Assembly (NCBI RefSeq): GCF_014203225.1
Contig: NZ_JACHIO010000020.1
Location: 57,557 to 121,556 of the forward strand
Length of the DNA: 64,000 nt
Origin: Granulicella mallensis
Lineage (GTDB): Bacteria > Acidobacteriota > Terriglobia > Terriglobales > Acidobacteriaceae
Direction: 5' to 3'
The notes beneath the pieces were generated by a model. That model was given only the letters and a program-made list of their open reading frames with translations. It did no database searches and had not been told where the DNA came from. Shown piece by piece: positions 19,301-25,440 of the stretch (the stretch's first letter is position 1; each line of letters opens with the position of its first letter). The position numbers were made by a program, and so were the translations under genes.

Positions 19301-19858
19301 GCCTGAACCTCGAGTGTTTCCAAAAGGAGGCGCGACGCCCGCGGTCAATTGAGCGATATAGACGAAGTTACGGCCATTCAGAGGCGTGTTGTTGATGGTC
19401 TCGCTGCTGATCACCTGCGCCACTTCGCTGGTCTGAGTCTCAAGCAAGGGGGGAGCGGTCGTGACGGTTACAGTTTCCGACACAACACCAGGCTGAAGGG
19501 CGATGACGATATTCAGCCTCTGTTGAGCATCGAGGTGAATGTTTTCCTGCATGGTGGTCTGAAAGCCCTTCGCTGTCGCGCTAACCGTATAGTTTCCGAT
19601 CTTCAAAGGCGAAAACACATAGACGCCGCTTCCATTGGAAGTGCCTTCCAGTACCAGTCCCGTGTCGATGTTCCTCACAACGACTTTAGCCGCGGGAACG
19701 ATCGCGCCTGTGCCGTCTTGTACGACACCTGTAATAGCGCCCTGGTCCACCTGGGCCATTGCCCTCTGGCCGGTAAACGTCAGGGCCAGCAGGAAGATCA
19801 ACAACAGCGAATAATATCGGGCTCGTGCAGAACTCTTCTGCGATTTCTTTTCCGTCAT
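16364..19858 (-). CDS. Oar-like TonB-dependent outer membrane receptor
   Basis: An approximately 1164-residue receptor. The signal peptide is residues 1-36 (ending FTGQRAMAQ). A carboxypeptidase-regulatory-like domain follows (GAITGVVQDGTGAIVPAAKV, about 40-115), then the plug (about 120-240, with NTPLNGRNFVYIAQLTAG and NNFILDGVDNN) and a large barrel ending in FFQLSLKYEF with the terminal Phe used for outer-membrane assembly. It probably imports oligosaccharides for this locus: its promoter carries the same operator as GH97 and the DUF5107 operon. ATG 19858 is preferred because AAGGAG lies 7 nt upstream; ATG 19903 would add 15 charged residues. Confidence 0.9.
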   Translation of the reverse strand: MTEKKSQKSSARARYYSLLLIFLLALTFTGQRAMAQVDQGAITGVVQDGTGAIVPAAKVVVRNIDTGLVLEGTSNGSGVYVFSPLKIGNYTVSATAKGFQTTMQENIHLDAQQRLNIVIALQPGVVSETVTVTTAPPLLETQTSEVAQVISSETINNTPLNGRNFVYIAQLTAGVAPPFGNTRGSGTGDFVANGQRTSQNNFILDGVDNNTNLVDFLNGSSYVVRPPPDALSEFSLQTSNFSAEFGHSAGAVLSASIKSGTNQIHGSLWEYVRNTDLDAKDWYALSIPAYHQNQFGATLGLPIWKDKLFYFGDTEANRIAYSHPNTASVPTALERQGNFSELLNSNLNGQSVQLYEPNSGGGAANKLSCNGQNNVFCPGQINAVAQHILNLYPVANTNNGRTTSNYTVNTPTHNDTYQWDQRLDWNISARDQAYARYSYVHQITVNGLLLGDPLDGTGYGGQNDVNLAQNFVGSETHFFTPTLTNEFRFSFNAGRFSFLQPNANVDLAPTLGLGGIPFTPNEGGLPLGIVYGINSWGSQGTSNESQNVYQILDNVSKTVGNHSLKAGVSFQAIRFFYRYAPSNLGNYYFTGLYTSDPAVSATTGSGVADFLADQINTSAISDAPNVNDALWYNSAYFQDDWKLTPRLTLNLGLRYDYYQPYKENSGSQENFVPDEGSLGVGTGSGTLILPKKIQNSVSLGSVFPGILAKDHIGIQYVDNERLATGQKTNFAPRVGVAYQVDPQTVLRAGFGIFYGGLESNGGNNLGDNFPFRGQININPKSCTLGNCPSNGTTLETGLSAYLGNGILDAVNTPGFHAVDSQIKTPYTMNYNVSFQQQLSTNIATTISYVGNVSRHLGTYIDPNTVRALYPAGTSTQQLQPFPDLGGVGTIHYGGVSTYNSLQLKAEKRASHGLSFLATYTWAHSLDDTGSAGGLSTGIGDRQRAIIPIIEEYTNSVYDVRNRFTLNGNYVLPFGRGQAFLNRSGLLDRVVGGWSSSLTFAAQSGTPFTVSASNSGPAGSTDTRRAIQIANPFASGGGPGCPTETRTKLNYYNPCSFADPLSGSLITTPITDAATAIQYLGGRDNQIYGPGYYGVNMSIFKNFTTWHKQYFQFRADSFNVLNHPTLANPSNTSDNSTGGQITGAKTFQNNTPDARFFQLSLKYEF

Positions 19859-20025
19859 CTCAGTGCTCCTTCTATCCATCCATCTCGTTTTCTTTGCTCT
19901 CATAACCTTTGGCCCCTCGGAATCGAATATTCAATTGGTGGAACACTCAGTAAGGCGCAAGAAACCGCTGGCCCGCCGAACAGGCGAACTGTGAGCGATG
20001 GCTTGTAGACCCATCCACGAACTTC

Positions 20026-20075
20026 GTGTACGTTACCGGAAATCCACACTAGACGCCTGCACAATGCATTGTCAA
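20026..20075 (-). promoter_or_regulatory. Promoter and GGTAACGTACAC operator of the Oar-like TonB receptor
   Basis: On the minus strand TTGACA (20070-20075), an 18-bp spacer and TAGTGT (20046-20051) are followed 8 bp later by GGTAACGTACAC (20026-20037). The 16 bases TTCCGGTAACGTACAC are identical to the downstream GH97 site. The leader would be about 170 nt. A partial match, GTGTACGTCC, lies at 20206-20215. Confidence 0.65.
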
Positions 20076-20390
20076 GCGGGAATCGTCTCGCCTATGAAAA
20101 ATTCCTGCCCCGGCGCTCAAAAACACTCTCGTCTCCCGGTTAACAATGAAAGACCAGGGAAAGGGGTATCGGAAGATAACGGCCAGAGGCATGGCCATCC
20201 TTTCCGTGTACGTCCACCGAAAACAAAACCCATGACCTCTCCTGTGCGGATGCGATCTGGACAGGCGAAGCAAAATTGCCGCTCCCGGCAATCTCTTCAG
20301 CCCTGAGGCAGGAACCAGAAATATCATTTTTACTCGTATAAAATCGTTATCTCGCGTCACTGTTTACGACAGGGCTAAAGAAGGAGCACG
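20076..20390. promoter_or_regulatory. Upstream region of the ModA/WtpA-like gene
   Basis: No convincing gene is seen here. AAGGAG at 20381-20386 is the ribosome site for ATG 20391. TCGTATAAA at 20334-20342, a possible -10 region, also occurs upstream of the TonB receptor at 24335, and ATCGTTAT at 20343-20350 resembles half of the Escherichia coli ModE consensus. That assignment is weak. A Moco-type riboswitch was considered but not recognised. Confidence 0.3.
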
Positions 20391-21338
20391 ATGCAACGCC
20401 AGAGAAACAGCTTTAGCAGGAGAGAGCTTTTGATAGGTGGCAGCGCTCTTGTCGCCGCAGCCATCGCCGCAGGAACTCCCGCTCGCCTGCTGGCTGAAGA
20501 GTTGACGGTGCTCGACGTTGCCTCGGCTGGTTCCATTCGCCCCATCCTGGAAGGCCCCATCAAGGCATCGATAGCAACAGCCTTGAAGCTCGACCTCCAC
20601 AGTCACGCCCAGGGAGCCGATGCCGTAGCGCAGTCGATTGTGGATGGAAGCCTGCACGCTGACGTATTCATCCCCATCACTCCCGGCCCGATGTACACGG
20701 TCATGCGCGCCGGCAAGGCCGATGTTGCACAACCAATCGCCCGTACGGAGATGGTTCTCGTATACAGCCCGAAGAGCCGCTTCGCGTCCCGGTTCGACGC
20801 CGCCGCCAAAGGCCAGTCGAACTGGTGGGAGATTCTGCAGGAGCCGGGTCTGCGCTTCGCGCGCGGCAATCCTGCCGGCGATCCCGGCGGACGCAACATC
20901 ATCTTCACGATGATGCTGGCCGCAAAGAAATACAAGCAGCCGAACCTGGTGGAGAAAGTTCTCGGTCCGACCCTTAATCCCGAACAGATTCTTACGGGAG
21001 GAAACAACCAGGCACGCCTGCAAAACGGCGAATTGGACGCCAGCGCCTCATACAAGATCGGGCCCGGCGAGTCTCACCTGCTCTACATCACCCTGTCCAG
21101 CGACATCAACCTGAGCGGCCAGAACGTCCACGAGGAGCATCCGGATGTAAGCCTGTCCCTCAACGGCAAGACCTTCTATCCAGAACCGCTGGTCTACTAT
21201 GCTGCGATTCTCAAGAACGCCGCCAACCCAAAGGGCGCTCCAGCCTTTACAGCCTGGCTCAAAGGCGACGAGGCCCAGGCGCTATTCCGGCAGAGCCAGT
21301 ACGATCCACCCGGAAGCGCGACCGCACTCCACGCATAA
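20391..21338 (+). CDS. Tat-exported molybdate/tungstate-type substrate-binding protein
   Basis: A 315-residue periplasmic binding protein of the ModA/WtpA fold. The N-terminus carries a twin-arginine motif (FSRRELLIGG) followed by an Ala-rich hydrophobic segment and a probable cleavage after AEE or RLLA. Fold markers are LDVASAGSIRPILEGPIKA, GADAVAQSIVDGSLHADVFI, ARTEMVLVYSPKS and GNPAGDPGGRN, close to the WtpA/ModA pattern. No permease or ATPase gene is adjacent. Neighbours are a TonB receptor and a TOBE-domain regulator, supporting oxyanion handling. Export through Tat implies folding in the cytoplasm, which is unusual for ModA-type proteins. Confidence 0.75.
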   Translation: MQRQRNSFSRRELLIGGSALVAAAIAAGTPARLLAEELTVLDVASAGSIRPILEGPIKASIATALKLDLHSHAQGADAVAQSIVDGSLHADVFIPITPGPMYTVMRAGKADVAQPIARTEMVLVYSPKSRFASRFDAAAKGQSNWWEILQEPGLRFARGNPAGDPGGRNIIFTMMLAAKKYKQPNLVEKVLGPTLNPEQILTGGNNQARLQNGELDASASYKIGPGESHLLYITLSSDINLSGQNVHEEHPDVSLSLNGKTFYPEPLVYYAAILKNAANPKGAPAFTAWLKGDEAQALFRQSQYDPPGSATALHA

Positions 21339-21409
21339 GATCTGCAGGGTGTGTCATCAAACTTCGTTCCAAGTTGAGCCAGAGCTCTTGCTTTGAAAGG
21401 GCGGGGCTT

Positions 21410-21764
21410 CACAGGCTGCGAAGAAAATCTCCATTTGATCTTTAGGGCCAAAGGCCCGTTTCATACCAGCCTGGGGCAAAGCGAACCCAGGGTCACCACG
21501 CGATAGCGTGGTGGCTCCGGGAGCGACGCCCCAGGTTAGCAGGAGAAGATGTTGAGGGCTGTAAGCCCGACTCATCTTTTGTGCAAGCACGATGAATCGG
21601 GCTTACAGCCCTCTGCTTTCCTGTTGATCCGATACCTGGGGCTACGCTTGCAGCGAGCTAAAAACCGCTCGCTGCTGCGCTCCACCCCAGGCTGGTATGA
21701 AACGGGCCCTTGGCCCTAAAGATCAAGGCTCTCTCCCCAGCTATGAGTTTTTCCGCAGCCGGTG
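21410..21764. repeat. Nested-hairpin element, copy B2, inside a GC-rich hairpin repeat
   Basis: This 355-bp copy of the 2068-2419 element has ends CACAGGCTGCG (21410-21420) and TTTTCCGCAGCCGGTG (21749-21764). The flanks GAAAGGGCGGGGCTT and GAGCCCCGCCCCTTCAAAG are two halves of the GGCGGGGCTTCAGCCCCGCC hairpin seen at 24613, 51513 and 63766, so the element sits in the loop of that hairpin. It fills most of the 21339-21848 gap; no gene is seen there. Confidence 0.75.
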
Positions 21765-21848
21765 GAGCCCCGCCCCTTCAAAGCAAAAACTTGCGCTCTG
21801 ACCTTACCCCTGATCCATAGCGTGAACATGCGAGTTTAATCACAGGCT

Positions 21849-24335
21849 CTAAAACGCGAACTGCAAGGATGTCGAGATCGTTCGCGGCGCGCCCAGGTGA
21901 GCGGTATTGCTGCTCGCATTGGTTCCGGTGATATCGCCAGCCGCAATCGTCGAGTAGTAACGAGTGTCGGTAATGTTGTCGCAGGTGAATCGCAGCGTCG
22001 CCACCTTCGTGAAGAAGGCATGTGAGTAGCGAAAGCCGAAGTCGAACGTGTTGTAGCCAACCGTAGTGTGCAGGTTCTGGTCGTCCTGCGGACGCTGCCC
22101 AACAAACTGCCAATCGCCTGTAATATTCAGATTCACAACGCCCGGCAGCCGGTACTCTGCCAACAGATTCGACTTATAGTCGGGAATACCGACAAAGCGC
22201 TTACCCTCGGTCGAAGCTACGTTGGTATTGTTCAACCGCGCATTGAGCGCGGTGAAGCCGCCATTCAGCAGCAGGCTATGAAAGAGCGTGCCCTGCCCGG
22301 AGATCTCGGCGCCATAGTTGACCTGCTGGCCGACGATCGCAAAGATCGTTTGGGTGGGGCTGTTATTGAATGGGATGGTGTCCGCAAAGGGCCGTTCGAG
22401 CCGGAACAACGCGGTCGTAAACGCGATCGGATGCGCATCTGTCTTGAAGCCCAGTTCCCACTCCTTGCTGCGATACGGGGCGAGCGCCTGGTTCGCATTC
22501 ACGAGAGTTGCGCCGCCGGGAGCAATGTCTCCCTGCTGCAGGCTGCTCGCGTACGTGGCATAGGCAGTCGACCAACTCGTCGGCTTATACATCACGCTCG
22601 CCGAAGGGCTGATTCCCTGCTTGTTCGATCCACTGGTGCGCGCGGTCGCCGAGTTGTTGTCCACACCGATCCAGTCCTGGCTGGCAGCGAGACGTACGAG
22701 GAAGCGATTGCGGAACGAAACCAGATCGCCGAGGTTGAATCCCTGCTGATGCACCACGGACGACTGATACAGTCCCTTATTCTGAGGAAGGCCCACAACA
22801 GGTGGAGCAAAGATCTTTGGATTCGCGATGTTCGCCGTACCGAGGAGAACATTGGCGGCCGCTGGTGAGGTGTAAGCGTACTGGTTAAACCGATAGCCTT
22901 CGCTGCCGGCAACAACATCCTGCTTGATGCCCCACTTCTGAATCACTCCTGTAATGTAGCCGAGGTCACTCTCCACACCGAAGCGCGGTGCGAATCCAGT
23001 AGCCAGAGAGGTGCTGTAGTCCCCGGTGTTATCCGTCAGGTTGTTGACCGGGGTGTCGATGAAGCGGTCAAGCCGCTGCGCCAGCCCACCGGCCATGGCA
23101 TGCCAGTTCGGAGAGAAGTCGTGGAGAAGGCGGACGCTGGTGCTCTGCGTGGTCAGGTTCACACCAGCATAGGCCTGGCCATAGCCCACACGCGTGGGAT
23201 CGGGTGCGGCGAGCAACAGCAACGTACGCGGCGGAGTATCGGTCTTGTCGCTCTTGTCCGGGCCATACGTAAACCAGCCCGGATAGCCACGCTGAATAAT
23301 GTCGTACGCACTATAGTGAGCATCGATCACAGTTCTATCGGTAGGCCGGAGATCGAAAGCAAACTCCGCCAACCGGCGACGAAGACGGCTCTGATCCACG
23401 AAGGCGGTTCCATCGCCGAAGAGCAGATTGCTGCGATAGCCAAAGATCTTATGCGGTCCCAGTCTTCCGCCTGTGTCGGCGTAGATCGTCCCGATGGAGC
23501 TGCTGTCCTGCTCAAGATAGATGTTGGTGAAGCGTTCCTCGGTGGGCCGTTTGAGCATGAAGTCGAACATGCCGGAAGGATTGGCCGGGCCGTACATAGA
23601 GGCACCGAGGCCGTTCTCAACCTGTAGGCTCTGGTACTGCTCCATCGCATTGCCGCCGGTGATGGCGATGGCCATGCCATCCATGCGCGTGTTCTGCGCA
23701 ATGCTGCCTTGAACACCGCGCGTCGCCGGACGAAGGATCTCCGACCCCTGCTGCTCCGTGAATGAAACCAGCGGAAGATACTTCATCGCATCGCGGAAGC
23801 TCTTCACCTGGGTATTGACGATCTCGTCGGCTGGAAGCACCGTGATCGTATAGGGCTGGTTCACAATGGGGGCATTTCCCAGGACGCCCTGGTTGACGTG
23901 GTCCACATAGTAGCCCTCTGCCGCCGTACCCGTCTGTCCGGCATTGACGGTAACGGACGCGCTTGTTCCAGCCAAAGCAAACGAAAGGTCCCGTGTAAGG
24001 TTCTGTCCGGCAGAGATCGTGAGGGAAGGAACAACGATCGCCGCAAACCCCGGCTTATGCGCCTCCAGCCTGTAGGTTCCCTGGGGCACGGAGGTGAAAA
24101 CATACTGCCCTGACTCATTGGTAGCCGCCTGAAAGGTGCGGGTAGTCTGCAGGTTTTCCAGGGACACAACAGCGTTGCCCACCACCGATTGGTCAGGGTC
24201 CTTGATCGTACCGCTTACTTGAACTGACTGGGCCAAAGCCGGCAAGGATACAAGCAGCAAAAACACGGCTAAGAACGAAAGATGGAAGCGAATGCTTTTG
24301 CAAAAGGGCAGGTGAATAACGGAGTGGCGATACAT
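21849..24335 (-). CDS. TonB-dependent siderophore-type receptor
   Basis: An 828-residue outer-membrane receptor. A signal peptide (about residues 1-37) and a carboxypeptidase-regulatory-like domain (VQVSGTIKDPDQSVVGNAVVS, about 40-120) precede the plug (YTITVLPADEIVN, ATRGVQGSIAQNTRMDGMA). The 22-strand-type barrel has late motifs KEWELGFK, TFDFGFRYSH and DNITDTRYY and ends ISTSLQFAF. The pattern is of FhuE/FecA-like siderophore receptors. Placement between an oxyanion-binding protein and a TOBE regulator suggests a metal-chelate or molybdate-related ligand (inference). ATG 24335 has AAGGAG 4 nt upstream; ATG 24389 would add 18 residues before the signal peptide. Confidence 0.87.
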   Translation of the reverse strand: MYRHSVIHLPFCKSIRFHLSFLAVFLLLVSLPALAQSVQVSGTIKDPDQSVVGNAVVSLENLQTTRTFQAATNESGQYVFTSVPQGTYRLEAHKPGFAAIVVPSLTISAGQNLTRDLSFALAGTSASVTVNAGQTGTAAEGYYVDHVNQGVLGNAPIVNQPYTITVLPADEIVNTQVKSFRDAMKYLPLVSFTEQQGSEILRPATRGVQGSIAQNTRMDGMAIAITGGNAMEQYQSLQVENGLGASMYGPANPSGMFDFMLKRPTEERFTNIYLEQDSSSIGTIYADTGGRLGPHKIFGYRSNLLFGDGTAFVDQSRLRRRLAEFAFDLRPTDRTVIDAHYSAYDIIQRGYPGWFTYGPDKSDKTDTPPRTLLLLAAPDPTRVGYGQAYAGVNLTTQSTSVRLLHDFSPNWHAMAGGLAQRLDRFIDTPVNNLTDNTGDYSTSLATGFAPRFGVESDLGYITGVIQKWGIKQDVVAGSEGYRFNQYAYTSPAAANVLLGTANIANPKIFAPPVVGLPQNKGLYQSSVVHQQGFNLGDLVSFRNRFLVRLAASQDWIGVDNNSATARTSGSNKQGISPSASVMYKPTSWSTAYATYASSLQQGDIAPGGATLVNANQALAPYRSKEWELGFKTDAHPIAFTTALFRLERPFADTIPFNNSPTQTIFAIVGQQVNYGAEISGQGTLFHSLLLNGGFTALNARLNNTNVASTEGKRFVGIPDYKSNLLAEYRLPGVVNLNITGDWQFVGQRPQDDQNLHTTVGYNTFDFGFRYSHAFFTKVATLRFTCDNITDTRYYSTIAAGDITGTNASSNTAHLGAPRTISTSLQFAF

Positions 24336-24494
24336 CGGGCTCCTTAAGAGTGGCTCTCCCGGTCTCGACGCATCTAAAGCTAAGACCACTTGGAGAAGCT
24401 GGGTGGTGAAGGACTATCTTCTGTAGCTAGACGGCTACACGCGCACAGAGCCGCTACTCCGTTTGCCTATAAGGACAATAGTTCTAATTTCTTG

Positions 24495-24530
24495 AATTTA
24501 TACGAATCAAAACGTAGGGTCAATTTGACA
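24495..24530 (-). promoter_or_regulatory. Candidate promoter of the siderophore-type receptor
   Basis: On the minus strand TTGACC is followed by TCGTATAAATT (complement of 24495-24505), in which TATAAA or TAAATT could be -10. TCGTATAAA is shared with the promoter region of the Tat-exported binding protein at 20334-20342. The 15-17 bp spacing makes this tentative. Confidence 0.3.
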
Positions 24531-24600
24531 ATCCGTTTAGCGGACCGCCCAGAAGACCAGGATGTGCCATCAAACTTTGTTTCAGGGTTTGGCTATGCCT

Positions 24601-24830
24601 TTGTTTTGAAGGGGCGGGGCTTCAGCCCCGCCGTTGGGACAACATAGGAAATAAAGCGGCTTCAGCCGCGGAGGAAACGATGTCTATCGGGGTAGTGACT
24701 CAGTCCCTTGGAATATTCTTGCCCTTCAGAAGCGCCTGGATCTGCCCAAGCATCGTTCCCTCAGTGACTAAAGTCACTGTATCCAGCGGCTTCTAACGGC
24801 GGGGCTGAAGCCCCGCCCCTTCAAAACAAA
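24601..24830. repeat. GC-rich hairpin repeat, family C
   Basis: Hairpins GGCGGGGCTTCAGCCCCGCC (24613-24632) and GCGGCTTCAGCCGC (24656-24669) are followed by an approximate inverted copy of the first near 24797-24822 (ACGGCGGGGCTGAAGCCCCGCC). Family C also appears at 51508-51592 and 63758-63920. The gap 24336-25005 holds this repeat and the receptor promoter; no gene is seen. Confidence 0.65.
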
Positions 24831-25005
24831 TCTTGGGCTCTCATTTCACACTCGTCCGCAGCTTGAACCTGCGAGTTTGATGACACGCCATATTTTGCCG
24901 CATCACCCACTCACCCAAAATGACCTCGCTGTAACACTGGGAACAAGCCCGGCAAGCAGCAGGCTGCGATGCAGATCTCACGCAAAGGTGCTAAATCTAT
25001 AGTCC

Positions 25006-25431
25006 ATGGCAAAACTCGATCCCATGTTGACTCCCCGCGAAGCAGCTCGACTGCTGGGCATTAGCTATCCCACGATCAAACAATGGATTCTGGCGGGTAA
25101 GCTGAAGACCAACCCGACTCCGGGCGGCCATCACCGCATTCCCGAATCAGCCCTTAAGCCGTTCGTAGCCAAAGACAAGGCGAAGCCCCCTGCGGAATCG
25201 CGAGAGCGCTACCGTCGCGTAAGCGGCAGGAATCAGATCTCCGGAAAAATAGTCAGCATCCGCATTGAGGGTCTTCTTGCAGAAGTCATCATCGGCACCG
25301 GGGACACCCACCTCACAGCGATCATTACGGCGAGCGCCGTTCGAGAGCTTGGGCTGAAAAAGGGTGATGCGGCGGCAGCGCTCATCAAATCTACCGACGT
25401 CATGATTGAACGGCTCGACGATCCCGCCTGA
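25006..25431 (+). CDS. Helix-turn-helix/TOBE (Mop) domain molybdate-responsive regulator
   Basis: A 141-residue protein. Residues 7-50 form an excisionase/MerR-like helix-turn-helix (LTPREAARLLGISYPTIKQW, then GGHHRIPESAL). After a charged linker (50-72), residues 75-137 are a TOBE/Mop molybdate-binding domain (NQISGKIVSIRIEGLLAEVI, SAVRELGLKKGDAAAALIKS). This architecture is known from small molybdenum-responsive DNA-binding proteins. It probably senses molybdate or tungstate and controls the neighbouring binding-protein and receptor genes (inference). No strong ribosome site precedes ATG 25006; AAAGGTG lies 15 nt upstream. It converges on the next gene. Confidence 0.82.
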   Translation: MAKLDPMLTPREAARLLGISYPTIKQWILAGKLKTNPTPGGHHRIPESALKPFVAKDKAKPPAESRERYRRVSGRNQISGKIVSIRIEGLLAEVIIGTGDTHLTAIITASAVRELGLKKGDAAAALIKSTDVMIERLDDPA

Positions 25432-25440
25432 ATGCTTGCG

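Noticed and set aside
20216..20330. Molybdenum cofactor riboswitch before the binding-protein gene
   Set aside because: Some GC-rich pairing is present, but the conserved core could not be recognised by eye; a covariance-model search would decide.
20049..20360. 103-codon minus-strand frame upstream of the TonB receptor
   Set aside because: It overlaps the receptor's promoter and operator and shows no protein-like pattern.
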